Assembly: GCF_900240305.1 (NCBI RefSeq)
Contig: NZ_LT964854.1
Coordinates: 2,731,243 to 2,795,242 of the forward strand
From: Ottowia massiliensis
GTDB lineage: Bacteria; Pseudomonadota; Gammaproteobacteria; Burkholderiales; Burkholderiaceae_C
Direction: 5' to 3'
DNA: 64,000 nt
Shown here one piece after another: positions 1 to 8,072 of the stretch (position 1 is its first letter; each line of letters begins with the position of its first letter). The position numbers and the translations under genes are program-made. The notes below the pieces were generated by a model. It was not told the origin of the DNA. It did no database searches and saw nothing but the letters and a program-made list of their open reading frames with translations.

Positions 1-380
1 ACGGCCAGCCCGATCAGATCAACCCAGTAGTACTCGCCCTCGGCAGGCGTGGGAAAGGATGAGCGGGCAATGAAAATGCGCGCGCCCTTGAGCAAATCGG
101 CGGCATCGCGGTCATCCACGCCCTGCGCGCTGGCCACCACGGCATCGCCATGCGCCTTGACTTGCCGCACGGGCAGGCGCTGCGGGCCGTCGAAATGGCG
201 CGCGCCGCGCGCGGGCGGCAGCAAAAACCAGCGTTTGGATGAAAAAAGCGCCTCTGGCGAGGCGCTGTAGGGCTGGACCTTGAACCAGCCTTTGATGCCC
301 CAGGCGTCCTGCACGCGGCCCACTTCCACCGCGTCATCAGGCAGCTCGGCTGCTTGCAGGGGCCAGGTGGCGCCAGGCAC
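1..380 (-). CDS. rimM: Ribosome maturation factor RimM (partial, 3' end beyond window)
   Basis: RimM binds the 30S subunit near S19 and helps mature the 16S rRNA 3' domain. The visible part shows the N-terminal RimM barrel signature (VGRVQDAWGIKGWFKVQPYS) and, further on, the GARIFIARSSFPTPAEGEYY stretch followed by WVDLIGLA, which leads into the PRC-like domain; the gene runs off the window start. A GTG at 378-380, 18 bases after the rpsP stop, is the most likely start; no ATG lies nearby. The gene directly follows rpsP on the minus strand, the usual rpsP-rimM-trmD-rplS order, so co-transcription is inferred. Confidence 0.9.
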   Translation of the reverse strand, partial: MPGATWPLQAAELPDDAVEVGRVQDAWGIKGWFKVQPYSASPEALFSSKRWFLLPPARGARHFDGPQRLPVRQVKAHGDAVVASAQGVDDRDAADLLKGARIFIARSSFPTPAEGEYYWVDLIGLA

Positions 381-397
381 GGCTTGCAGGCCTGTGC

Positions 398-655
398 TCA
401 GGCGGCGGGCTGGGCCTTGGCAGCCTGGCGGGCCAGGCGCTCGACGGTGGGAGAAGCCTGCGCGCCCACGCTCTTCCAGTACGTCAGACGGTCTTGCGCC
501 AGACGCAAGCCCTCTTCGCCTTCAACGGCGCGGGGGTTGTAAAAGCCAATGCGCTCGATGAAGCGGCCATCGCGGCGCACGCGCTTGTCAGCCACGACGA
601 TGCTGTAGAAGGGGCGGGCCTTGGAGCCACCACGGGAAAGACGGATAACGACCAT
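398..655 (-). CDS. rpsP: 30S ribosomal protein S16
   Basis: Small-subunit protein S16, needed for 30S assembly. The 85-residue product starts MVVIRLSRGGSKARPFYSIV and contains RRDGRFIERIGFYNP, both hallmarks of the family, and has the usual length of about 80-90 residues with an Ala-rich C-terminal tail. It is first in the minus-strand rpsP-rimM pair. The 263 bases between its start and the divergent DUF971 gene (656-918) must carry promoters for both directions. I could not pick out convincing -35/-10 boxes there. Confidence 0.97.
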   Translation of the reverse strand: MVVIRLSRGGSKARPFYSIVVADKRVRRDGRFIERIGFYNPRAVEGEEGLRLAQDRLTYWKSVGAQASPTVERLARQAAKAQPAA

Positions 656-918
656 TGAAAATTTGCCTTGAAAAGGTGTTGCGGCGCGCGGCCCGTGGGG
701 TCATTGGGCCAGGCTCCGCGAGGGGACTTCTCCGGCCCGCGAGACACACGACATGACCACCCGGCCAGCGGCGAACCGAAAAACGGCGGATTATATGAGG
801 CGCGCCTCTCCTTCGCGCGGGCTGCTGCCATCGCGGCGCAGTCACAATTCGGGCTTTTGCTTTTGCCCTTCGCTTCAGGCTTTCGCGCCTCTCCCCTTTC
901 TTTTCTTTCACATCCGCC

Positions 919-1332
919 ATGCAGCGCGACTACGCTCCCGCACCGCCTCCGCAAGACATCACCGTCCACACCGCCTCCCGCGTGCTGGAGTTGCGCTACG
1001 CCAGCGGCCAGACGCTGCGCATTCCCTTTGAGCTGCTGCGCGTGTATTCGCCTTCGGCGCAAGTCAAGGGCCACGGGCCGGGGCAGGAGGTGCTGCAAAC
1101 CGGCAAGCGCGACGTGCTCGTCACCGGCATGGCCCCCGTGGGCCACTACGCCATCCAGCCCACGTTTTCAGACGGGCACGACAGCGGCATCTACACCTGG
1201 GACTACCTCTACTTTCTTGGCTCGCGCCAGCAGGCGCTGTGGCAGGAATACGAGCAGCGCCTGGCCGCCGCTGGCGCGCACCGCGACGACGCCATGCCCG
1301 AAACAGCGGGCCGCAGCTGCGGCAGCCACTGA
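919..1332 (+). CDS. DUF971 family protein (gamma-butyrobetaine hydroxylase-like N-terminal domain)
   Basis: A 137-residue protein with the DUF971 fold: an N-terminal strand-rich part (ITVHTASRVLELRYASGQ), a central LRVYSPSAQVKGHG segment and the GHYAIQPTFSDGHDSGIYTW block that is the strongest family signature. In eukaryotes this domain forms the N-terminus of gamma-butyrobetaine hydroxylases; the free-standing bacterial form has no settled function. It sits 31 bases upstream of ubiE on the same strand, a pairing that recurs in Burkholderiales, so co-transcription is likely. The last dozen residues are variable. I see no catalytic motif. Confidence 0.85.
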   Translation: MQRDYAPAPPPQDITVHTASRVLELRYASGQTLRIPFELLRVYSPSAQVKGHGPGQEVLQTGKRDVLVTGMAPVGHYAIQPTFSDGHDSGIYTWDYLYFLGSRQQALWQEYEQRLAAAGAHRDDAMPETAGRSCGSH

Positions 1333-1363
1333 AATTCCTCTTCACTCCAACAGAAAGCCCCTC

Positions 1364-2098
1364 ATGGCCAGCACCCATTTCGGTTACGAATCCGTTGATG
1401 AAGCCGACAAGGCCCGCCGCGTGCGCGGCGTCTTTGACTCCGTCGCCAGCAAATACGACCTCATGAACGACCTCATGTCCGGCGGCCTGCACCGGCTCTG
1501 GAAGGCTTACGCCGTCATGGTGGCCAACGTGCAGCCCGGCCAGCGCGTGCTCGACATCGCGGGCGGCACGGGCGATCTGGCGCGCGCCTTCGCCAAAAAG
1601 GCCGGTGATGGCGGGCAAGTCGTGCTCACCGACATCAACGAAGCCATGCTCCGCACGGGGCGCGACCGCCTGCTCGACGCCGGTCTGGCCCTGCCCACCG
1701 TGGCGTGCGACGCCGAAGCGCTGCCTTTTGCCAGCGGCCAGTTCGACCTCGTCAGCGTCGCTTTCGGGCTGCGCAACATGACGCACAAAGACCGCGCCCT
1801 GCGCGAAATGGCCCGCGTGCTCAAGCCCGGCGGGCGGCTGCTCGTGCTGGAGTTCTCGCAAGTGGCCCCGCCGCTGCGCAAGCTCTATGACCTGTACTCC
1901 TTCAACGTGCTGCCCCGCCTGGGCAAGCTCGTCACGGGCGATGAAGCCAGCTACCGCTACCTGGCCGAATCCATCCGCATGCACCCCGCGCAAGAAGAAC
2001 TCAAATCGCTCATGAAGGAATGCGGCTTCGGCCACGTGGACTACCACAACATGACCGGCGGCGTGGTGGCCCTGCACGTGGGCGTCAAGTGCGAATAA
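1364..2098 (+). CDS. ubiE: Ubiquinone/menaquinone C-methyltransferase UbiE
   Basis: SAM-dependent C-methyltransferase of ubiquinone (and menaquinone) synthesis. The 244-residue product has the class I SAM-binding glycine loop (LDIAGGTGDLARAF, near residue 65), the acidic strand VLTDIN, and the UbiE signatures FGLRNMTHKD, LKPGGRLLVLEFS and YRYLAESI. An upstream in-frame extension exists, but the ATG at 1364 gives the standard family length and N-terminus (FGYESVDEADKARRV). It follows the DUF971 gene closely. An R-element and then radC lie downstream. Confidence 0.96.
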   Translation: MASTHFGYESVDEADKARRVRGVFDSVASKYDLMNDLMSGGLHRLWKAYAVMVANVQPGQRVLDIAGGTGDLARAFAKKAGDGGQVVLTDINEAMLRTGRDRLLDAGLALPTVACDAEALPFASGQFDLVSVAFGLRNMTHKDRALREMARVLKPGGRLLVLEFSQVAPPLRKLYDLYSFNVLPRLGKLVTGDEASYRYLAESIRMHPAQEELKSLMKECGFGHVDYHNMTGGVVALHVGVKCE

Positions 2099-2106
2099 GC
2101 CTGTCT

Positions 2107-2194
2107 TTTCGCTCCTGGATCCATAGCATGAGGTCCTGGTCGAAACTGCGCGCAAGCCATTTTTGACCCCCTTGAATTTGCTCCGCTTTTTAAT
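2107..2194 (-). repeat. R-element copy 1
   Basis: One copy of an interspersed repeat of about 87 bp. Consensus, read in its plus orientation: left end AACAGGAGCAAATTCAAGGG, a variable centre, the conserved core TTCCACTAGGACATCATGCT, right end GAATAAAGGAGCGAAAT. Both ends carry AGGAGC. This minus-oriented copy fills most of the ubiE-radC gap and has GGTCCTGGTC in place of the core GTCCTAGTG. Confidence 0.85.
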
Positions 2195-2220
2195 GATGGA
2201 GCCGGGAGCTGTCCGCCGCC

Positions 2221-2907
2221 ATGTCGCTCAAAAGCCTGCCCCCTGACGCCCGCCCGCGCGAAAAGCTCCTGGCGCGCGGCCCCGCCGCCCTGGGCGACGC
2301 CGAGCTGCTCGCCATCTTGCTGCGCACCGGCACCGCCGGGCGCGGCGTGCTGCAAATGGCGCAGGAAGTGCTCAGCGCCTTTGGCGGCCTGCACGGCCTG
2401 CTTCAGGCCAGCGGCGAAGACCTGCGGCGCATCAAGGGCCTGGGCGGCAGCGCCAAGCGCGCCGAACTGCTGGCCGTGCTGGAGCTGGCCCGCCGCGCCC
2501 TGGCCGGGCAGTTGCGCCAGCGCCCCGTGTTGCAAAACCCCGCCACCGTGCGCGACTACCTCCAGCTGCACCTGGCCAGCCGCCCGCAAGAAATCTTCGC
2601 CGTGCTGTTTCTTGATGCGCAGCTGCACCTCATCGCCTTTGAAGAAATGTTCCAGGGCACGCTCACGCGCAGCAGCGTCTATCCGCGCGAAGTCGTGCGC
2701 CGCACCCTGCACCACAACGCCGACGCGCTCATCCTCGCCCACAACCACCCCAGCGGCCACGTGCAGCCTTCGGCGGCAGACGAAGCCATCACCCGCGAAC
2801 TCACGGCCGCCCTGGGCCTGATCGACGTGCGCGTGATCGACCACTGGATCGTCGGCCCCGGCGGCGCGGCCTGCTCCCTGGCCGAGCGCGGCTTTTTTCT
2901 GGCCTGA
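2221..2907 (+). CDS. radC: RadC family JAB-domain protein
   Basis: A 228-residue RadC/DUF2466 protein. The N-terminal half is a UPF0758 helical region with a helix-hairpin-helix-like stretch (RIKGLGGSAKRAEL); the C-terminal half is a JAB1/MPN metalloprotease-like domain with the full JAMM ligand set HNHPSG....PSAAD preceded by FEEMFQGTL. The old link to DNA repair (radC102) was later assigned to recG, so the cellular role is open. It lies 10 bases upstream of an Smr gene on the same strand, so the two are probably co-transcribed. Confidence 0.93.
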   Translation: MSLKSLPPDARPREKLLARGPAALGDAELLAILLRTGTAGRGVLQMAQEVLSAFGGLHGLLQASGEDLRRIKGLGGSAKRAELLAVLELARRALAGQLRQRPVLQNPATVRDYLQLHLASRPQEIFAVLFLDAQLHLIAFEEMFQGTLTRSSVYPREVVRRTLHHNADALILAHNHPSGHVQPSAADEAITRELTAALGLIDVRVIDHWIVGPGGAACSLAERGFFLA

Positions 2908-2916
2908 AAGCCCGGC

Positions 2917-3570
2917 ATGAAAGCCCGCAGCCTGAAAGAGCTGAAAAAACTGCGCCAGCAATTTGCCGCCGCCCAGGCACAGGCAGCGAAAGAGGCGCAA
3001 GCAGCCCAAACGCGCCAGCAAGCCCAGGCCCGCCAGCGGCAAAGCGACCACGCCCTTTTCTTGCGCGCCATCGGCGCCGTGCAGCCGCTCCAAGCCAGCG
3101 CCCGGCATGAAAAAGCCGGCCAGGCCGCGCGCCCCGCCCCGCTGCCCCGCCAGCGCCAGCAAGACGAGCGCGCCGCCCTGCGCGAAACCCTGTCCGACGA
3201 ATTCGACGCCAGCACCCTGCTGCACGTGGACGAACACCTGAGCTACTTGCGAGCCGGCATCGGCCCCGACGTGCCCGCCCGCCTGCGCCGTGGCCAGTGG
3301 GCCGTGCAGCGCCAGATCGACCTGCACGGCCTGCGCGTGGACCAGGCCCGCCAGGCGCTGGCCGCCTTCATCGCCGCCGCCTGCCGCAGCGGCGTGCGCT
3401 GCGTGCGCGTGGTGCACGGCAAAGGCCACGGCTCGCCCGGCAAAACCTCCGTGCTGCGCGCCAAGGTGCCCGGCTGGCTCATCCAAAAGCATGAAGTGCT
3501 CGCCTTCGTGCAGGCCCGCCCGCCTGACGGCGGCGCTGGCGCGCTGCTGGTGCTGCTGCGCGCGGCGTGA
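2917..3570 (+). CDS. Smr/MutS2-type domain protein
   Basis: A 217-residue protein with a Gln/Ala-rich, probably helical N-terminus (about residues 1-45) and a C-terminal Smr domain: the DLHG motif in RQIDLHGLRVDQAR near residue 130, and the second signature VRVVHGKGHGS. Smr domains cleave branched DNA or mRNA; stand-alone proteobacterial versions (YfcN/SmrB type) include a ribosome-collision endonuclease in E. coli. The assignment to the family is firm; which role applies here is not decided by the sequence. It is probably co-transcribed with radC. Confidence 0.9.
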   Translation: MKARSLKELKKLRQQFAAAQAQAAKEAQAAQTRQQAQARQRQSDHALFLRAIGAVQPLQASARHEKAGQAARPAPLPRQRQQDERAALRETLSDEFDASTLLHVDEHLSYLRAGIGPDVPARLRRGQWAVQRQIDLHGLRVDQARQALAAFIAAACRSGVRCVRVVHGKGHGSPGKTSVLRAKVPGWLIQKHEVLAFVQARPPDGGAGALLVLLRAA

Positions 3571-3627
3571 TAGACGCCGCCCGCGCAACCCGCGCGCAGG
3601 CGCAGGCCATGATGAATCCACTCCGCC

Positions 3628-3716
3628 ATTTCGCTCCTTTATCAATAGCATGAGGTCCTAGTGGAAATTGCGCTGAACGGTATTTTCAGCCCATCAAATT
3701 TGCTCCTGTTTCTGAT
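3628..3716 (-). repeat. R-element copy 2
   Basis: A minus-oriented copy just downstream of the Smr gene, between convergent genes. The core TGAGGTCCTAGTGGAAATTG is intact and both ends keep GCTCCT. The rest of the gap up to 4000 shows no convincing gene. Confidence 0.9.
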
Positions 3717-4000
3717 ACTCGTCTTGTAGCCGCCCGCCAGCGCTGTCCCCGGGGCGCTAGCTGGGCTGCACCAGGCCCTGTTGAGAATTACCAAGACTGA
3801 ATCACACGCTTGTCCGTGCTTCTTCGCCCTGCTTCGCCAGGCTTGCCCAGGCAGTGCGGGGCCATCAGTGCCCACTGCTTGTCGCTCATGCTCTTTTTTC
3901 CATGGCGGGATTGCTGCACAAGAGCAGGATTCTCAAAAGGCCCAAGGACATGGGGCTGGCCCAGAAAATGAGCGCAGCGGATCGCGCTATGAACAGGCTC

Positions 4001-4774
4001 CTACTTCAGACTGCGCGTGGCGCGCTGGCAGATGCGGCGGGTGGCAGCGGCGTCGCTCGACTCCAGCCACTGGGCGCAAAGGGCGCGCACCCAGGCGGGC
4101 TGGTCTTTGGCTGCATCGTTGAGCCAGTTGCTGACGGAATCCTGCACGTAGGCGCTGGGGTCGGCGCGCAGGGGCGCAAGCAAAGGCAGAGCGCGGGCCG
4201 GGTCGGCCTTGAGTGCGGCAATGTGCGCGCACCACACGCCGCGCGGGCGCAGGGCTTCGCTGGCAAAGCGGCGCAGGCGCTCGGAAGGGCTGGCAGTCCA
4301 TTCAGCCAGCAGGGCAATGGCCGCGTCCAGCTCGCGGGCGAGGTGGGGGCGCTGCGCCAGCCAGGCCCATTCACGCACGCCAAAGTGCGGGTCATCGGCC
4401 AGGGAGCGTGTGGCTTGCAGGCGCTCGCGCAGCGGCAGCTCTTGCGCACCGATGGCAAAGCAGGCCCAGCCGCGCACGGTGTCGCTGGCGTGCGCCTGGC
4501 AGGCAGAGATGGCGCCGGGGCCCAGCGCTTGCAGCAGCAACGCGCCCATGCGCGCCATGCGCGCGGCGATGCCCAGCTGACAGGCGGCGCGCGCCTGTTC
4601 ATCAATGGCGGCGGGCAAGCCGGGAAAGGCGGCGCGCAACAGGCGGGCCTGGTCGATGGCCAGAATTTCAGGCAGCGTGGCGCTGGCGATGTGGCCTTCA
4701 TTGAGGGCTGCGAGCGTCTCCGGCGGCAGATCAGCGGCGCGGCGCGCGCCTTTGCGGGGAGCGGGAGCAGTCAT
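4001..4774 (-). CDS. DNA alkylation repair (AlkD-like HEAT-repeat) protein
   Basis: A 257-residue all-helical protein of the DNA alkylation repair family, HEAT-like repeats that in AlkD excise positively charged alkylated bases. Successive helical repeats can be followed (DDPHFGVREWAWLAQRPHL, PSERLRRFASEALRPRG, DPSAYVQDSVSNWLNDAAKD) and the C-terminal CQRATRSLK is typical. The conserved Trp, Asp and Arg positions of the repeats (VREWAW, VQDSVSNW) fit the family, though I cannot confirm glycosylase activity. The gene stands alone on the minus strand, convergent with the Smr gene. Confidence 0.82.
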   Translation of the reverse strand: MTAPAPRKGARRAADLPPETLAALNEGHIASATLPEILAIDQARLLRAAFPGLPAAIDEQARAACQLGIAARMARMGALLLQALGPGAISACQAHASDTVRGWACFAIGAQELPLRERLQATRSLADDPHFGVREWAWLAQRPHLARELDAAIALLAEWTASPSERLRRFASEALRPRGVWCAHIAALKADPARALPLLAPLRADPSAYVQDSVSNWLNDAAKDQPAWVRALCAQWLESSDAAATRRICQRATRSLK

Positions 4775-5298
4775 GGCTGGGTCAGAAAGTGGTCAGGCAG
4801 CTAGCTTATCCAGCGGGCTGACCAAGTGTTGGCGCTTGTCTGGCATGCGTGGAGCGGCACAAGAGGCGATCCAGCGGTTGTGCTCGTCAAAAACCGCCTG
4901 GCCAACACGCACCTCCTATGGAGCGGAATCAATGCGCTGGAGGCGACGGCCGCTGCTATCGGCTTGGCGTTCGATAAAGGCCTGCACTCCAAGGCAACCA
5001 GCAGACCGGTGGGAGGGGCGCAGCTCACGCCCGCTTGTTCAGCCGGTTGGTGCAGGGCAGCCCTTCTGGCTGCGCGCATTCAACAGAAAAACAGCATGAA
5101 GTCCCCCTTCGAAGAGGCCGCACGCCCAGCCGTGTGGCGCGGCCGCTCTTCAGCACGGCGGCCAGCGCAAACACTTGCAGGACAAGCTCTTAAAGGGCAT
5201 TCCTGCCATGCCCCAGCCTCACACCGCAGTCGGATCAGCCCCATGCGGCACAGCCAGCAATGAAGCGCCGCCCGCAGTCCGGCCTGCTGAATCACACC
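4775..5298. other. Non-coding stretch, no supported gene
   Basis: No convincing gene is seen. A minus-strand frame near 4793-5010 looks protein-like (VGQAVFDEHNRWIASC) but is interrupted by an in-frame TAG and has no plausible start. It may be a gene remnant and is not called. Confidence 0.4.
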
Positions 5299-5383
5299 AG
5301 AAACAAGAGCGAATTCAAGGGTATCGAAATGCCATTCTGCGCAGATTCCACTAGGACACCATGCTATAGATAGCAGAGCAAAA
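5299..5383 (+). repeat. R-element copy 3
   Basis: A plus-oriented copy with left end AAACAAGAGCGAATTCAAGG and core TTCCACTAGGACACCATGCT; the right end (GCAGAGCAAAA) has drifted. It lies between the divergent alkylation repair and ABC-F genes. Confidence 0.85.
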
Positions 5384-5802
5384 ACGCAGTGCTTGCACCC
5401 TGTCCATTCGTTGCCTGCGCCCTGCTCCTCGTGCAGGCCGGAGTGTGAACGGCTCGCAAGAAACGAAAGCCAGCCAGCGCGCAGCAAACCCGCGCGCCAT
5501 TTTTCGCGGATGCCCATGAACAAAAGGCACAAAAGGCGGCTTTGCAGGCGGTCAGCGCGCTTGCTGATCGCGTTTTCTGGCTGCGTTTCCCGGCCACGGG
5601 CAGGCTCCAGACTGCGCCGTTTTTCACGGAATCGGGCAGCAAGCGCGCCGCTTCCCTACCCAAGGGTCACTCTTTGAGGCATCATGCAAATACGCTTTTT
5701 CATGGTTTGAATTTCGTGCCCGTGCAAAGCCGCTTTCCTGAAGCACAGCCTCAGCTTTCCGCTCCTTGCTTGGCCTTAAAAAGAAATCACGGCACGAAGC
5801 GC

Positions 5803-6016
5803 GCCAGCTTGCAGCACCTCCGGTGTTCTGCCAAGCTGGCCTGATGTGCGCGTTGAGAGACACGCCATCCCCCTGCAGGCGCCGGACGCATGCGCCGTAG
5901 GCGTTATCCGATTGAGAACCGCTTTGCCAAATTCAAGGAGTTCAGGCGTGGAGCCGTGCGGCGACCGCCGTCAAGCGGGGCAGAAGGCGCTGACTACCAT
6001 CAGCGCCTTCTTTTTT
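5803..6016 (+). ncRNA. Candidate small RNA ending at an orphan terminator
   Basis: A strong 38-nt hairpin (arms GCCAGCTTG at 5803-5811 and CAAGCTGGC at 5832-5840, with further pairing inside) is followed 140 nt later by a near-ideal intrinsic terminator at 5983-6016. No plausible coding sequence lies between the divergent gene start at 4774 and the ABC-F start at 6068. A terminator needs a transcript, so an unannotated small RNA or a long leader is inferred. It matches no RNA family I recognise, and the 5' end is a guess. Confidence 0.3.
5983..6016 (+). terminator. Intrinsic terminator, perfect 11-bp stem and T6
   Basis: GAAGGCGCTGA at 5983-5993, loop CTACCA, TCAGCGCCTTC at 6000-6010, then TTTTTT. 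It points toward the ABC-F gene 52 bases downstream, so it could also act as an attenuator for it. Confidence 0.8.
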
Positions 6017-6067
6017 CGCGCGCAGGCAGGCTCTGCGCGTTCTGCTTCCGGCTTGTTTTTTTCACAC

Positions 6068-8032
6068 GTGATTTCTCTTCAAAACCTGACTTTGCGCCGT
6101 GGCGCCAAAGTGCTGCTCGACGGAGCCAGCGCCACCATTCACCCCGGCGAAAAAGTGGCCCTGGTGGGCCGCAATGGTGCGGGCAAATCCACCCTGTTTG
6201 CGCTGCTGAGCGGCGCGCTGCATGAAGACGGGGGCGACTTTTCCATGCCCGCCCACTGGCGCATCGCGCAAGTGGCGCAGCACATGCCCGAAACCGGCGA
6301 AGCGGCCACCGCCTTTGTGCTGGCGGGCGATGAACGCCTGACACGCCTGCGCGCCCAGCTGGCGCAAGCCGAAGCGGCAGGCGAAGGCATGGCCATCGCC
6401 CAGCTGCATGCCGATTTGCAAGACGCCAGCGCGCACGACGCCACGGCGCGCGCGCAGGCGCTCATCCTCGGGCTGGGCTTCAAACCCGGCCAATTGCAGC
6501 AGCCCGTCAACAGCTTCTCGGGCGGCTGGCGCATGCGGCTGCAACTGGCGCGCGCGCTCATGGCCCCGTCTGATCTGCTGCTGCTGGACGAGCCGACCAA
6601 CCACCTGGACCTGGACGCGCTGGTGTGGCTGGAAGGATGGCTGGCGCGCTACGCCGGCACGCTCATCGTCATCAGCCACGACCGCGACTTTCTGGACGCC
6701 GTCACGCAAGCCACGCTGCACATCGAACACGGCCAGCTCACCCGCTACGGCGGCAGCTACAGCACCTTTGAAGAACTGCGCGCCCAGCAACTGGCCCTGC
6801 AACAAGCCGCCTGGGCCAAACAGCAGGAAAAGCGCGCGCACCTGCAAAAGTTCATCGACCGCTTCAAGGCCAAAGCCACCAAGGCGCGGCAGGCGCAAAG
6901 CCGCGTCAAGGCGCTGGAACGCATGGAAAAAATCGCCCCCGTGCTGGCCGAAAGCGAATTGCAATTCAGCTTTCGCGAGCCGCCCGCGCTGCCCAACCCC
7001 ATGCTCGCCATCAAGGAAGCCGCCTTCGGCTACCGCAGCGATGCGGGCGACAAACTCATCTTGCAAAGCGTCAGCCGCACCGTGCTGGCAGGCCAGCGCA
7101 TCGGCATCCTGGGCGCCAACGGGCAAGGCAAATCCACCTTCGTCAAAACCATCGCGCACCAGCTGCCCCTGCTGGCAGGGCGCGTCACCGAAGGCAAGGG
7201 CCTGGCCATCGGCTACTTCGCCCAACAAGAGCTGGACGTGCTGCACCCGCAAAGCACGCCGCTGGAACATATGGTGCGCCTGGCGCGCGAAACCGGCCGC
7301 GAAAACGCCGAAGAAGCGCGCGAACAGCCGCTGCGCAACTTTCTGGGCGGCTTCAACTTCGCGGGCGACATGGCCGCGCAGCCCGTCGGCCAGTTCTCCG
7401 GCGGCGAAAAAGCGCGGCTGGTGCTGGCCATGCTGGTCTGGCAGCGCCCCAACCTGCTGCTGCTGGACGAACCCACCAACCACCTGGACCTGGCCACGCG
7501 CGAAGCCCTGGCCGTGGCCCTGAACAGCTTTGAAGGCACGCTCATGCTCGTCAGCCACGACCGCGCGCTCTTGCGCAGCGTATGCGACGAGTTCTGGCTG
7601 GTCGCGCGCGGCCATGTGCAGCCGTTTGAAGGCGACTTGCGCGACTACCAGCGCTACCTGCTGGACGAAGCCAAACGCCAGCGCGAAGCCGCCGCCCAGG
7701 AGGCATCCGCCGCCGCCCCCAAAACCAGCCCGCTAACTGCCAACAGCATCAACCCCGCCGAACAGCGCCGCCAGCAAGCCCGCCTGCGCGCCCAGCTGGC
7801 CGAAAAAACCAAACCGCTCAAACGCCAGCTGGCCGCCGCCGACGCACGCATGGCCGCCATTGCCACACGCCGCACCGAACTCGAAACCCAACTGGCCACC
7901 CCGCAGCCGCCCGCCGCCATCGCCAACGCAGGCCGCGAACTCAAAGCCCTTGAAAATGAATTGACCGCGCTGGAAGAGCAATGGCTCGAGCTTTCCACGC
8001 AAATTGAAGAAATTGAAAATGGGCAGGCGTGA
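6068..8032 (+). CDS. ABC-F family ATPase (YheS-like)
   Basis: A soluble twin-ABC protein of 654 residues without membrane segments, of the ABC-F class that acts on the ribosome. The two cassettes show Walker A GRNGAGKST (about residue 36) and GANGQGKST (about 350), signatures FSGGWRMRLQLARAL and FSGGEKARLVLAML, and twice LLLLDEPTNHLDL. The linker between them is rich in Lys, Arg and Gln (the P-site tRNA interaction motif region), and a charged coiled coil follows the second cassette. A GTG at 6068 is chosen because it gives the family N-terminus ISLQNLTLRRG; the frame is open further upstream through the terminator. Confidence 0.9.
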   Translation: MISLQNLTLRRGAKVLLDGASATIHPGEKVALVGRNGAGKSTLFALLSGALHEDGGDFSMPAHWRIAQVAQHMPETGEAATAFVLAGDERLTRLRAQLAQAEAAGEGMAIAQLHADLQDASAHDATARAQALILGLGFKPGQLQQPVNSFSGGWRMRLQLARALMAPSDLLLLDEPTNHLDLDALVWLEGWLARYAGTLIVISHDRDFLDAVTQATLHIEHGQLTRYGGSYSTFEELRAQQLALQQAAWAKQQEKRAHLQKFIDRFKAKATKARQAQSRVKALERMEKIAPVLAESELQFSFREPPALPNPMLAIKEAAFGYRSDAGDKLILQSVSRTVLAGQRIGILGANGQGKSTFVKTIAHQLPLLAGRVTEGKGLAIGYFAQQELDVLHPQSTPLEHMVRLARETGRENAEEAREQPLRNFLGGFNFAGDMAAQPVGQFSGGEKARLVLAMLVWQRPNLLLLDEPTNHLDLATREALAVALNSFEGTLMLVSHDRALLRSVCDEFWLVARGHVQPFEGDLRDYQRYLLDEAKRQREAAAQEASAAAPKTSPLTANSINPAEQRRQQARLRAQLAEKTKPLKRQLAAADARMAAIATRRTELETQLATPQPPAAIANAGRELKALENELTALEEQWLELSTQIEEIENGQA

Positions 8033-8072
8033 CAGCTCCGGTTTTTCAGGCCCTCATCTCGCGAAAAGACAA

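Noticed and set aside
2041..3651. Very long minus-strand open frame (536 codons) opposite radC and the Smr gene
   Set aside because: GC-rich DNA leaves the opposite frame open; the predicted protein is low-complexity His/Gln/Ala/Gly, and both plus-strand genes have clear family motifs.
4793..5010. Minus-strand reading with protein-like sequence (VGQAVFDEHNRWIASC ... PRMPDKRQHLVSP)
   Set aside because: It has an in-frame TAG, no start codon in a sensible place and no recognisable family; it may be a relic but cannot be supported.
6062..7615. Minus-strand open frame of 517 codons opposite the ABC-F gene
   Set aside because: Shadow frame: composition only, no motifs, and the plus strand encodes two complete ABC cassettes.
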